Shown piece by piece: positions 23,896 to 39,828 of a stretch of DNA of 64,000 nucleotides. The notes under the pieces were generated by a model. It was not told where the DNA came from. It was given only the letters and a program-made list of their open reading frames with translations, and did no database searches. This DNA comes from Psilocybe azurescens (Eukaryota > Basidiomycota > Agaricomycetes > Agaricales > Agrocybaceae). The first letter of the stretch is position 1. Every line of letters starts with the position of its first letter. The position numbers and the translations under genes were made by a program. Location: NCBI GenBank assembly GCA_023853785.1, contig JAJIRX010000859.1, positions 62,001-126,000 of the forward strand, given 5' to 3'.

Positions 23896-25804
23896 TTATC
23901 GCAGCCCATCCAGATCCACCGTCGACATCGAGACATGCACAGGAGTCATGCCGTCCAAACTCTTCGCCTCGATTTCTTCTTCGGCCACCACACCAACCCT
24001 TTCAAATCCCGCCGCTGTCTTCACATACCCGGTCGTTCCCAACCCGTTAATGTCACTCCCTGGACTCACAGGCTCTGCGACACTAGACGCGTCCGAGTAG
24101 CTATACATGGAGTCCCTCTGCGACGGCATCCTTGTGGCCGCCGCATTCGTCTGCAACTGGGATAGCATCAACGGCGGTAACTGTGGCTGGCTCTGTTCCC
24201 GCGAATGGCTCGACGACGCACTCGACCGAGAGCTAAAAACCCACCTAATTTGCGGGATAGCGGCGCAGCCCTGATCGGCGTCGCAGAGGCAGGTGGGTGT
24301 GCCATTGAAGAGGCGGGCAGCATAGGCGACGGCCCTGCCACCGATGCGGAGTGCGGCCCTGCACCAACAACTCCCTGATCTGAGGGGCGAATCCACTCCA
24401 CCGCTGTTGTTACCCCACAATTTAAAACCCCAACCAGTGCCTGTCTTCTTTGAGTCCGATGATTCTTCTTCGCCCGTGGCCATCGTAGGCGGAGGAGGGA
24501 GCTTCACATTCGCACCTGCACCTTCTCCAGACGCACCAACATTGTTCTCTGCGATAAACTCCCGCAACACTGTCACACACATCTCGGAAGCTTCTTTGGC
24601 CTCTTTGGCCTCCAGAAGATCATGTTTCGTCATCTCCAGTTCATCTTTGACAACCTGTAGTTCTTTGCGCATGGTTTCCATTTCCGCCGCACTGGCAGCA
24701 GCTGCCGCTGAATCGACGGAAGCGGCCGAGTGGAGACCGTCGTTATCCGGCGATTGACGACCGAAAAATCGACGCGAGCTACTAGGTGCGCCTGAGAGAA
24801 TTGCTTCTGTGGATGCGATATTGAATGCATGGACATTGGGACTTGGAGTCAGATCAGGAGTTGGGAAAGTGCCAAAGCTCGAGTCGTTGACAGAAGAGAT
24901 GCGTTTATGGCCATTCTGTCTCCCGGATCCCGTCAAAGGAACGAACGAAGCACGTTTTGAGGAAGGAGGATTGCCAAACGATGCTAACGCACCCGAAGCA
25001 CGAGCAACATCGATGGGCGTCATGCTTTGCCGTTTCTCTGTCTGCAGGCGCATAAGGCCTCGTCTAAAATGAAAATAAGCGATGCAAAAATAGCATTCTA
25101 AGAAAAAGTACGAACCTGCTTTCTTCAACTTTTGCTCTGAGCATCCCTATCTGCTCCTCGTCTTCCTTCATCTTGCGTCTCATCTCCATCATCTCCTCTT
25201 CTCCCATCGTGGCCTTCTCAGTCATGATCTGCAGCGCATCCTGCGTCTCTGCGTCTCTTTTGGTCGACTCAGCCATCATCTTCACCAAGTCATCTCTCTC
25301 CTTCGTCATTTCCGCCAAGGACCGTCTCAGTTGAGTGACGATATGAGCTAGAATCTCGGGGTCGGGTGCAGGGTCACCGCCTATATGAGCCTGCTGCAGA
25401 GTATCCTCTCGCTTAGACTGCGTAGTGCGCGAGGCATTCGAATCCGCCCTGCCCTTCCGTACTTGCTCGCTGTGCATAGCGTTATATCCAGGAGTAACAG
25501 GTGGGCTCTCCATATTCTCCAGTTCCCTCTCCAGTTCAAGACTTAAATCAATAGAGAAGCGTCCTTGTCCAAACTGCGCACGGTTCAGTCTCTGCTGGTG
25601 TTCGCCCTCCACGTCGGCAGAAAGTGGCGCCTCAAATTCGACGCGATGGTAGTTTTCCCGATCTTCGCTGAACGTCGGCGTAGGGCTGCCGCGGCTTGCG
25701 CTTGGTAATACTGCGGTCGCCAACTGGGAGTGGGAATGGGAGTGGGAAGAGGAAGTAGAGGAACTGCCGTTTGAGGCTGTTATTAGGATTGGCACTGGTG
25801 GCAT
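23896..25804 (-). CDS. Ser-rich coiled-coil protein, function unknown
   Basis: Two exons joined over the 52-base intron 25064-25115 (KVEESR/RGLMRLQTEK). The N-terminus, from ATG at 25804, is low-complexity with a short Ser/His run. Then comes a coiled coil (about residues 150-240: ILAHIVTQLRRSLAEMTKER, MMEMRRKMKEDEEQIGMLRA). A Ser-rich middle follows, then a second coiled coil (EMETMRKELQVVKDELEMTK) and a conserved-looking tryptophan motif TGWGFKLWG. Between runs 24384-24387 (one C too many in sense) and 24235-24239 (one T too few in sense) the plausible reading frame is a different one. It gives APLSRKLGGF followed by FSSRSSASSSHS. The frame recovers afterwards, so the two errors compensate. 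I know no function; two coiled coils suggest a scaffold or cytoskeletal partner. Confidence 0.75.
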
Positions 25805-26632
25805 GGTAGTTATTTTTCGAGTGACAAGTGGTACAAATCAAAAAGTGAAAACGCCACGTCTAGCTTGTCTGGTTTGTGCTACTGAGATGCCTGTTGCCCG
25901 TCACTCGCCTTTACTCCGTTGGGTACTAAGACGACAGATATTTTGGCTACCAATGAGAGGCTGACACGCTGAACCTGTGGAGGCCTAGAAAGAGAGATAA
26001 AATAATTGCTATCCGCGCACTCACGGCGGGTATCGTCTGGTATCGTTCAAGGCGGATATGGAGGTAGTATGACTGGGATATTCCAGGACAGAGCGTGAAC
26101 ACACTGAACTATAACCGAAATATCCACGCTTTGATCTATGTATAGGTCACATGTCCGCCACTTTTCAACTGAAGGACCTGGGCCTAAGACCGTGAATGGC
26201 AGAGTACATAGGCATACAGAAGCAGAACAAAATTGAGATTTTCCCGACAATCCAGACACCCCTGAAACTACGAACAGCAACTACAACACCCGCCTGGGTA
26301 TACTGTATTTACAAAGGGTCCCGTCATTTTGTCACCAGATTTCTCTGTCTACGATAGAAATATCCAGCCCGTCAGCCGCGGCCTGCTTTTTGGCTCTTCT
26401 TTCTTTTCGTTTCTTTTTCTGTTGTTTTGGGCAGGCAATGTAAATAGCCAGCATTTACATATTACCACGCCATTCATTAATTTAACTTCTTCATCATACA
26501 CCCAAATCCAGGAACGTTTGCATATTTCATAAATTTCATCTTCTTTTCTTTCTTTTCTGCACACCACAAAGCCGTGATAAGTTCTTTATATCTCTATCCA
26601 AAAGAGATAAACAAACTCACTTATATACCCAC
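25805..26632. other. Intergenic between coiled-coil gene and SMR gene
   Basis: About 830 bases with low-complexity T/C-rich patches (26395-26420, 26535-26560). It holds the promoter of the coiled-coil gene and the 3' flank of the CCCH/SMR gene. No ORF of interest. Confidence 0.4.
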
Positions 26633-29443
26633 TTATTCCGACAAATGAGTCAATGGATCAATACAGATAATACCATCTCGCTCGCTCCACGGATACCCCC
26701 AGCGATGAAGCCATTCTCTGACACCAGTAGCTAAACGAGCACGAGAAGCTCCGCGAGCAACGTCCTGCGTGCCCGTATGCTTCTCCTCGCCCACAATAGC
26801 ATATGCTGATTAAACCGTCATTTAAATCCCATTCCGGACTACATCAAAAGTAGACTCACCTAAGCCATAGAAATGTTCATTCTCGAGCTAATGAAAATAA
26901 TAATCGATTAGCAAAGCAGGACGATAGACAGAAAGAAATGAAACACAAACAGCGAGCAAGAATTTCTCCAACACCTCTGTAGCTTCGTTAGCATGCAGCC
27001 CATGGAGATCCAGCATCGCCTCCGTTCTCTCCTCGGCACTCTCTCCTCCGCCTCCTCCAAACTGTCCAGCTGTAGCACCTGGACTCGCAACGCCCAAAAC
27101 CACGCCGAACCCACCACCACACGCTTTACCCCTCGCACTCCTATCTCCCGGATCATCCGACCAAGCCGCATCCCTCGCCCTCACTGCCTGCTCTGCCATC
27201 CTTGCCCTTTCTCTTACAAGCCCTCCCGCCGCATCCGCCATCTCCACTCCCATCTTCGCATTCAAATCATGCCCCTCCCTACTAAACCTTTTCGCAGCAG
27301 CCCCATCTCCCCGGCGCCATGCATCAGCCGCACGCGACAAGCACGCATTCCTCGCCGCACCCAGCTGCAGCGCCCGCTGCCTATACGACATATACAAATT
27401 ATTCACAGCTTCCCCCGTAGGAAGAGTCGGCAGCAACAACGGTGGATGGAGCTTAATCCTCGGGGACGGTCTTGGTTGCACGATCGCGCTCTGATGATGT
27501 AAATTATCAGCAGCTGTGCCCATAACCTCCCTCCGCGCGGCAAGATGGGTACTCGCATTTATTCCATTAGTGTTATCCTCCTGAGCTACCGGCTGCTGCA
27601 CAGCTGGCTTCTTGACGGCAGCAGAAAACCTAGTCCTGCTCGGGTCGTTGTTATAAGGCACGTACTTGCGGCCTCCGGCTCCCCCTCTCCCGGCGCCGTT
27701 GGTGTCGTACCCAAGAACAGGGAACTCGTCGACTGGCGGGGCACTGGCTTGATGATGTGCTGCAAATGGCCCAGTACCAGGCGGCACGTTGGCCTTGGTA
27801 AGCACGGCATTGAGACTCGCGATATCAACGTCCTTTGGCAGATGATGTAAAAATTCGCAACTATCCTGCTTGGCACAGGTACCACGAAGCCAGAACCTGC
27901 ACAAGGCTCGCTCCAAATCGTGGCTTGCAGATATACAATTAGCATCACAATTATATATATTCACTGACTGACAAAAAAACTAAAACTTACCTAAAACGAC
28001 AATCAGCTCGTAGACATTCTCCACCAACAAAGTACCTGCAGACCCTATTCCCTCCTGGAACAGGACGGCCGTTGACATATCTCGGGGCAGGTCTAGTAGA
28101 CTGGAAAGCAGTACCACCGCGCCCTCTGGCAGCAACATCACGGGACACTAAAGTAACTCTTGCCCCCATGTGCTGCATGCGAGCCTGTGCGGCAGGAGCA
28201 GCAGGAAGGGAGCGATCGATGAGCCATGCCATGGCACGATCAAAGTCAAATCCATTAGCAGAAAGAGCATCCTCCAGTTCCGAAGGCGCCAAAGTGGACC
28301 CAAAGACGGAACTGAGCACATCAAAAGGCGTCATTCCATCAGTCAGCGCGGCAGACGCCTCTTCCGACTCTGGTTCTGGAACATATTCTTGGGGATAGAA
28401 CGATGTTGGATACGAGAGATCGGCAGAGTTTGCCCAAGAGTTTGTATCAAAAGTATCAAAATCGGATATGGTGATAGAGTGGAAGGTTGGGATGGGATTA
28501 GAAGAAAAAGGATCGAAAGGATCTTCATCTTCATCTTCATCTTTGGGGCGGTGTGACGAACGAAGGGATGAAGATGGAGTGAAGGATTGAGACTGGTCTG
28601 CGATGAGTGGTGCCGCGATTGCGAGATTCGAAGTTGCTCGTGGAGAATTGTGAGCCCACAAATCAGGAGAAGGGGTATCTGCGCGCAAAAGCGAAGCTGC
28701 CGAAGAATGAGAGGCTGCAGCAGAGAGAGGCCTTGGAATTGGTCTAAACTCATTTGCCTTTGCATTAAGGAGGCGTGGGGAAGAGATGGGAGAAGCTGGA
28801 AGAGAAGCCGTAAACTGAGTCGAAGCCTGTGCGTAAGCAAGAACAGGCGAAGAAGAGGGAGAATAATCTGATTTTGAAGACATAGGAGCGAGAGGAGAGT
28901 TTGGGGGTCTGCGGAATATATTAATAAGGGGAGAAGTTGGAGCGGAGATGGGAGTTTCTGGACGAAGCCTGTTTGAGGTGGTCGATGCGCGCGACGATGG
29001 CCGCGAAATAGGGCGGCGTGTCGGAGTTAGGAAGAGAAAGGGGACACCCGCGATGTCGTCTCGGTGCTTGTGCATGAGTTCCAAGACACAATGCTCAACC
29101 TTTCGACTAAAAGTTAGGACCAGCCATCGGCAATTAAAGGCAGTTAACATACATTGTCCTCGTCAACACTAAAGGCAGCCTTGAGCAAGGACTTGAGCTC
29201 GTCCTCACGCTCATCCATCAACAGGGAGATGACCTGACTGAGGAGTCTTGGAGGGACTCTGTCATCGCTGTCCGACTCATAACTGTCGAGGGGCTTGAAC
29301 TGTCTGGCCAACGCTGCTAGCTGTGCGCGTGTGTGGGGAAACTTGGCCACAGGGGACTCTTGCTGAGGGAGACTTGGACTTGGACCGTATGGAGCGTTAG
29401 TACTGAGGGGGCCATAGGCTGGATGATAGGCAGCCATGACCAT
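26633..29443 (-). CDS. CUE-like / CCCH zinc finger / SMR-domain protein
   Basis: The start is ATG at 29441-29443 (MVMAAYHPAYGPLS). An N-terminal helical segment (RLLSQVISLLMDEREDELKS) runs over an intron at about 29102-29155. A Ser/Pro-rich linker follows, then a CUE-like helix bundle (DVLSSVFGSTLAPSELEDAL, FDRAMAWLID). Two CCCH fingers are split by an intron: CRYFVGGECLRADCRFSH and CRFWLRGTCAKQDSCEFLHH. A DUF1771-type helix comes next (YMSYRQRALQLGAARNACLS), then the SMR domain (MLDLHGLHANEATEVLEKFL). The last exons add LENEHFYGL, AYAIVGEEKHTGTQDV and GYPWSERDGIICIDPLTH, with the stop at 26633-26635. SMR proteins with CUE domains, such as Cue2 and N4BP2, are known to cleave mRNA at stalled ribosomes. 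By inference this protein may act in RNA quality control. The second SMR motif is divergent from the usual GxGxHS. Confidence 0.85.
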
Positions 29444-29626
29444 GGTGGGCTACTCAATTGTCAAGGATTGTATGAGTAATGTTGAGAGATGGTTGCGCCG
29501 TATTGACAGCGGCCATGTAGACAGTCACACAAACAAACTAATTATAAATACTACAACTATTAACACCAACAGAACCTATTCAATTCGTTCATTAGTAAAC
29601 CCCTTTTTAAAATAGTTACCACCTAC

Positions 29627-30903
29627 TTACTTTTCGTTAAACGCCCATTCATACACAGTCGAGTAGCTCTTTATACTAGGCAGATGTTCAGCTCTGTCCC
29701 AGGTCTTGACGAATCCAAATTGCTCCCGTAGCTCCTGTCTCAATCCCCAGACCTCGAAATGTTTGATTCCATGTCTCTGCCCAAACCCGATCAAGACTTT
29801 CACCAGCTCCTCAAACTCGTCCTTCTCCGCCCGCAGTCTGGTAATAATCATCACATAGGATGAGTCTGGCTGTACATCGACCGTCCAGCTAGCAAACGCA
29901 TTCCCCTTGCGAACTCCCCAGTTCTTGATGTCCAGCTTATTCCAGAAGTAGGCAAGTCTGAGAATCTGAAACTCTGCGACGCCCTTGTCCGGCAAGAATG
30001 TGCATCTTGCCCTCGTCGTCATGGAATTCTCCATTTCTTTCTTCATTAGCTCACCATCCATCTTCCACATGTCATAAACTCCTTTCAAGTCAAGCCATTC
30101 CCAACCCTCAGCCTCTCTATCGGACGACTCTAGAGCATCCACATCCCAACCACTCGAGATAGGATTTGTCACTACCCATCCCTCCTCTCCAGGCAATATT
30201 CCGCATCCCTTATAAATCTCGCTTCCAACGTCGCTGTACAACACCGAAAATGCCGCATCCCCTCCATGACCTTCTACAATCTGCTCTGCTCTAACCCAGG
30301 TCTCTCTTTTCGGCCTCTCCCCCCATATCTCTGTCGGGAACGGCGGCAGCGTATCCAGAGGTGCAAACACCCAGTGCAATAGTCGCATCAAATGTTTAGC
30401 GTACCCTTTCTTTCTATATCGAGGATCCGTAAACAGAGATGCAACGGCGTAGCACACCACAGATCTTCCTTTCGTGGCCATGGCATCTACCACAAAGCCA
30501 TCTCGTTTAAACCTGTCGATATGACGTTAATTCTACAACCAACAGTCCTGTTCAAATCACTCACGTCTCGCATGAACACAGGAAGTCCAGGCCTTTAGGG
30601 TCATTTCTCCTCGCCAAAATCCTATCAAGCGTTTATATGCCATGGGTTGGAAGGAAACGAATCAAAGAGTACTCACCATGTAACCAATCTTCCATTTTGT
30701 GAGATTTCATGCCCATCAGACCTCGAGTCCCTCTCCAAATATTGCTCAAGTGTCACCCCGCGACTCCACATTGTCCATGTCCGCTTGCGCGATTCATATA
30801 TCTGCGCTTTCGTAGCAGGGAACAGAGTCAATTCTGATGGTGGGATAGTTTCCACCTGCCTAAGGACATTATTCTGAATTGAAGCGACGGTTTCCGGCAT
30901 CAT
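29627..30903 (-). CDS. LYC1-like lysine/GNAT acetyltransferase, copy B (intact)
   Basis: Paralogue of the gene at 3014-4285. The start is ATG at 30903 or 30900 (MMPETVASIQNNV). There are two introns at the same positions as in copy A: after the codon for Trp of LVTW (about 30673-30621), and after the T of SCET (about 30564-30513). The second exon reads ILARRNDPKGLDFLCSCE and the third opens with FKRDGFVVDAMATKGRSVVC. Acetyl-CoA motif A is DPRYRKKGYAKHLMRLLHW. The last exon runs without a break to the stop at 29627 (STVYEWAFNEK). Shared exon positions and about equal length show that the two copies come from a gene duplication. Function is inferred only from family: transfer of acetyl from acetyl-CoA to an amino group, in LYC1 that of lysine. 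Confidence 0.85.
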
Positions 30904-33062
30904 TGTCGTCGTTGTGAGTTCAGAACTGAATATCCGATATCGATTTCTTTGTCGATTTCGTGTTCTAAATTTAGCTTGGTACCATCTTATCTTATCTCAC
31001 TGGAGTAGCCTTTACCGAACTCTCAACTTCAATCCGCAGTACTTAAGCCTTGCCCACCGCAAGCAAAGTTCGCCGGACTTGGTACGCAAACCTCAAACTT
31101 CAACTGGCGAACCGCGAACCTCATAATTTCTCACTTCCAAAGAGGCGAACCGCGAACTTGTTTGTTTTGGGTGCTATGGCCCTCCAACAACATAAAACAA
31201 AGGTTGGCGAATCTGATCAGAATTTTTCCGCTACCACTAGCACTCAAGAGTTTCCCGAATCTCTCCTCTCGCGTATAATTGTGCATTGTTTGAAATTTTA
31301 TCAAAATATTTGTACTCACATCTTCCAGTCGCGGGAACGTGGATATCATGAAGAGAAAGCCCGCGATGGTGTCGCTCACCCAGGGACGAAATATTTTGAA
31401 TTTTCATAGGCTATGATGAACGAGGAGAAGAGGCAGCATCCTCACCCTCCTCTCCAAGCCTGGGACATGCGAGCATGAATTTTGTGAGCCGGGGGGGTGA
31501 AGTGTAATATGTAGATGCATTCCAAGGAGTTTGAGCTCGGTACACTCCCAACGGCTAGAAGTGGCAGAGACTATCTTGCTCAATGGTTTGATTTCTCTTG
31601 CCAAATTGCGTTTTTCAACTTCCAGCTAGTAGTCTTGTATAGGGTAGACTGCGACCGATAGGGGCATCTGTCCGGATCACCTATCCAATCTTTTTTACAA
31701 TGTTGGTGGTGGTCTCCATGTTGTCTAGATCGACGAGTATTGGTATGCATGACCAAAAACGGGGTGTTGAAACTTGACCGGATGGTTTCACACCATGTTT
31801 TCCAGACGGCGCCCAATGTGAATAATGCACTAGCATTGTCTTTTCTTCTTTCCTTAAAACTGTATCGATCGAAGTCATTACGTTGCTTGGGTAGACAGAT
31901 TATAGTGACCACGATAGCGACAGAGTTGTTCTGCTAGGGCATTCTTCAGCTCGATTATTTGACGCTCTTGAGCCCGTATTTTTGCATAAATAGCGCATGG
32001 ATTTCCACAGTACGCGTCACAAGGAATCGGGCGCGTTAACTAGACATTCTTCTTCGAAATCGAACAATTTGAATGTCATCACAGTTTTGAATCTAGGAAT
32101 GCAACTCGAAAATAACGCAAGAAGAAAAACAGTTTTGGGAGGCACAGTAACATTCAGACCTTATATACACAGCGGACATTTGAATGTCAAGGTCCAAGAA
32201 TCTCCAAGATGTCGTAGACGAAGCTTAGTACAATCGAGAGCTGGCATATGCGAGGGACTTCAGAGACTGCCTGGGGACAGACCGCCCACGTCTATTGGCA
32301 GAAGCTTTTGGACACGATGGAGACACGATGGGGAAGAAGTACGTGATACTGAGGTTCAGTCAAACGGAGAAAGATATTCTGAAGAAAGTGGGAGTGAATA
32401 TTCTCATAATCCGGTGGTCATTCTTCACCTGCCTCAAATTACTGTGCATAGAATCAGTGTTACATTTTGTGTATAAGTTCTGGAACATAAAAGCTGTTCC
32501 GAGGTCCTAATGGTAAACCTGCTTCTCGATCTGAAATCAACAAATCTACCCGAGCTCTTCATGTCGCAGTTCATTTGTGGTCCACCGGCGTTGAATTTGG
32601 CGCAGGGTTCTATTCCTACACTTGGGAAAACAAAACGAAGGCATATACTTATACCATGTTCTTGGATCATTTTTACAAATGTTGTTTTATAGCCTGTGGG
32701 AAGGCTCCTACAGGTTTGGTACTACATATGTATTCAAACAGAAATGGGGAGGAAAATTCAGAGCGTAAAGACCTGCGGAAGTTGCAGATTTAATGATTGG
32801 ATGATGTTTGGCAACCCAGGAGTGTCTGGGAGAAATGAAGAGAATTGGGAAAGGTAAAATATTAGGAAAGTGAAAAGTTGAGCATTGCCGTATATGTGCT
32901 GATCTTCTAACCTGACCAGAAGAGACAATGGTATATCCTCACGGACTACTCTTCCAGCACTGATAAAATGCTTTTGTATGGTTTATCTGTCTTGAAAGTC
33001 TCCTGTAACGATGCCGCAGGTCAATCATTCCCAATCAAGGGATGCCTAATTGAACAGATCCA
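30904..33062. other. Gene-poor region with possible decayed ORFs
   Basis: No intact gene is recognised. A plus-strand frame at 31997-32476 and overlapping ones near 32200-32760 have protein-like runs: RELAYARDFRDCLGTDRPRL at about 32251, then MGKKYVILRFSQTEKDILKK, and further on TWENKTKAYTYTMFLDHF. They are in different frames and carry stops. They may be remnants of a gene or element, but I cannot name it. The promoter of LYC1 copy B lies at its left end. Confidence 0.35.
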
Positions 33063-35837
33063 TCATTCCGTATTCTCGTCGGAGCTGGGCAAATCACTCT
33101 CCACTTCATTTCCTTCATTATTAGGAGAAACCGTAAGGGCCTCTGTGGATTCTTTTATTTCCTGAGCTTTCTTCCATGCATGTGCAACTTGTAAGAACTT
33201 GAAAGATGTTGGATTGGTCTCTCGCTCGTCGTCAGGGAAAATCCATTGCCAATCTGTAAACAGGTTTATATCCATCGAGACTACGATAAAACTAGAAGAA
33301 AACTTACCTTCAACCATCTGGCCAGTCTCTTGCTCGATATGTCGGCGTTTGCCACGCGAAGGTTTCATTGCCTCAACTTTTTGAATCTCTTCAGGGGTAC
33401 CGAACCTTTCTTCGTGCATTTTCCATGCCTCCAGAAGCGCTATTCGCTGTGAATACAGTTAGATACTTTTGAAGACCGTGCGGACAAAAGGGCGATACCT
33501 CTTCCTTCAACTCCTGACGCCTCAGATCTTGGTATCCCCGTTTAAATGTGTTTTGAGCAAGCTCAGGATTTCCAGGAGCCATAGGCCTCTCATCGTCTTC
33601 GTCCCATTGTTCTCGAGAAATGGGGATAGGTTCCGCTTCAAAGAGTACATACGATATCCATACATTAACGAGGCTACTCAACAGGAGTAACCGCTCGTAT
33701 AAGGATCGTGCATTTTCACGCTCTCCTTCTGCTGTCTCGAAGTCGATATAAGCTTTCCATAGTATTTCTGGCATACGTAGAGGTGATTGGGATATCCCTA
33801 ATTCGAAGATGGCACGTGTTCGGGTATAATCTGCCAGTTGAGCTTCAAGCTGGGCATAATTGATCCATGCTGATGCGTTGGAAGGGTCGAACTAATGCTC
33901 TAAATTAATATAATATCCTTGAATTCGACGACACACTGACCTCAATGTACTTTTCATATAATTTTCTTGCTCGATCAAATTCCCGTAACTTCAATGTAAA
34001 AGATTAGAGAGTTGTTGAGAGGTAGATTTAGAGCACAGACCTCAATCTCAAGAGCTATATATCCCTTGAATAAAGCTTCTTTGGGGCACATGCCGATGGC
34101 ATTGCCTAAAATTTTTCTGGCCGTATTCAAATCCATTCGCCGAATTTCAAAATTTGCAAACATAATCCAAAGTTTTGCGAACGTGAAATTTTTGTGTGGA
34201 ACGATTTCTATCGCAGTCTGATAGATTTTTCTTGCACGAGCATAATCCTGTAGGATTCAACTTAGCATTTAGCGGCATTTGAAGAAATGAAAGATTTCTA
34301 ACCTTTGTGTCTATTTCTTCGAAGAGTGCATAATCCAACCATAGAAAAATGTAGCGCCTCCAGTGCCTTTTTTTCATTTTCGGGAGGGATATATGCCACC
34401 GCCCTTTCGTAGATCTCCCCTGACCCTATCCGATGCAATGTCTACCTCATGTTGAGTGGCACCTTCATCTTTGATATCTCTGAATGCGGCCTCCTCTAGC
34501 CTCGCATAGTCAAACCAGGTATCGTAGTTATATCCATCCTGGGAGACCTCGTCTTCATGCTGAATTCGACGTTTGCCAAGAATAGTGCTTTCGAGAGTGT
34601 TACGAGCCCCATGCTGCTTTTCAAATTTGGTGTAGGATGCATAGAGCCCTGTAGATCTCGAACGGGGTATATGAGAGAGAGTAAACTAATGACAATGATT
34701 TAGTTGATAACTCCGAGATCGAGGATGTTGTCAAACCTTGTATATGACCCTTGCCCTTTCGTACTCTTTCAATCTCGTTTCCATCTTGGCAAATGAAGCG
34801 AAAACTGCCTGCGCCTTTTCTACTTTTTCTTCATCATCGCCATAAAACTCCAAGGCGGTTTGGAATACTTCCCTGGCTTTGTCAATTTTACCTCTGTCTT
34901 CCTCAAACTTCGCCCATTTCACCCAGACTCTGGGCTCTGGACGCACTGCAACCCATCGTTCATAGATAACGCTTGCCCTGTCTAGTTCTTGATACCGTTC
35001 CTCGAGCTTCACATACGCTTGCCATGCTTTATCTTCTGGTTCCCATTGCATCCATCGCTCGAAAACTTGGCGCGCTCCAGTTATATTCTGCAGGAGCTCT
35101 TCAAGATACACATACTTATACCATAGTTGATCGATGCGTGGAAGTAAGGTGACTGCACGATCGAACAGATTACGCGCATGTTGGACATTGCGCGCTTTCA
35201 GCTCCATTTCAGTATATGATAGCCAGAGCTGAATGGACTTTGGGTCGACATCGAGAGCGCGCTCGAAGATAGATCTCGACCGTGCAAACTCGTTTTGAGA
35301 GGCCTGACCAGCAAGAAGTGAGCAAGAAACAACGACCACACCCAACTGCTACGGACCTCCCACGTAGCATACTGTAACCATTCTTTTCTGTATGTATGTG
35401 TGTATGTGAGTGTGTTTTCCTCTGAGTGGTAAATTGAAATTTAACGTACATACTACCTCTCGTTCGCCTGACTCTCTCCTCGAATTCTTTTCGTTTTCGT
35501 CCTTGGTATTCGTGAAGTTCTTCAAAATCTTCCGCACGTTGTTTAGGGGCACGAAAGGCAGTTTCTTGGCGCTCTTGTGCCTATTAAAGAAATGATTATC
35601 CATTCTGTGGATGATCAAATTATTGCATGAGATATTGTCTACCTACCTCTCGAAGTAATTGTTCCGTTGTTATCTACAAAGGGGGAATGAGTATACATGG
35701 TCCCCGTAGGCAATCGATTCAGAACTCGCCTGAACAGCAGCGGGGACACGATTTTTAATTCTAGATGACAGATTACCATCAGTATGAAAGCCTAACTCTG
35801 TTGATGGAACTCACCTTGGTCCACGGCCGTCCTGCAT
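33063..35837 (-). CDS. CLF1: CLF1/crooked-neck HAT-repeat pre-mRNA splicing factor
   Basis: Clf1 (Syf3/crooked neck) is a scaffold of the Prp19/NTC complex in the active spliceosome, built of HAT repeats. The N-terminus is assembled from tiny exons: 35815-35837 (MQDGRGP), 35730-35760 ([10 protein letters not shown]), 35647-35673 (ITTEQLLRE), 35457-35580 ([14 protein letters not shown]). HAT repeats follow, e.g. LYNF-type units [56 protein letters not shown], and farther on [16 protein letters not shown] and [16 protein letters not shown]. The C-terminus reads [20 protein letters not shown]. The intron at 35674-35729 has GC-AG ends. Frame breaks occur at T7 34368-34374 (A7 in sense, six expected) and C4 34427-34430 (three expected), and possibly one A is missing at 35384-35387. 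It should be a full-length, essential gene. Confidence 0.93.
35674..35729 (-). other. Non-canonical GC-AG intron in CLF1
   Basis: In sense, the exon ends GCTGCTGTTCAG and the intron begins GCGAGTTC and ends TTTGTAG. The next exon starts ATAACAACGG. This splice retains the conserved VQ of [14 protein letters not shown]. The nearby GT (GCT/GTTCAGG) would delete those two residues. Confidence 0.7.
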
Positions 35838-36293
35838 AATAACGAAATGAGCAACGGTTTGGACTCGTTCAACTTTGAAGCTAACTGTTCCAGTGGTTTT
35901 AGAGCGATGATTATGTCATAGTTAATTTAATGGGGCTCAGTATACACGCAATGACTCGGAATGTGGGTATACATAACGAATATATAATAATCCGCTAACA
36001 TCCAAGTCTAGATTACAAGCAAACTACTTAGGGTTGCTACTAGTTCTTTCGAGATTGCAAACCTGAAAGCACAGTTGATTTATCACTTTAAATCAACGAG
36101 TTCACCGGGCAGTAAATAACACACGTCATCTATCTTGCGTCCTTATGTAGCGTCCAACTATTCAGCATGGGTCCATTCAAATATTTAGCCAGTAAATTAT
36201 ATATTTACACCCTAAATTAACCTCCCATAACGCACAACGGCACCCCATCTACCCCGACAAATAAACCGTTGTCCGTCTGTCAATAATTCAAGG
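35838..36293. other. Intergenic between CLF1 start and MSC2 end
   Basis: About 456 bases. AT-rich, with no ORF or repeat of note. It holds the CLF1 promoter. Confidence 0.4.

Positions 36294-39828
<3,535 letters not shown>

Noticed and set aside
28170..28871. Plus-strand frames of about 95-130 codons
   Set aside because: Antisense shadows of the CCCH/SMR gene linker, without domain content.
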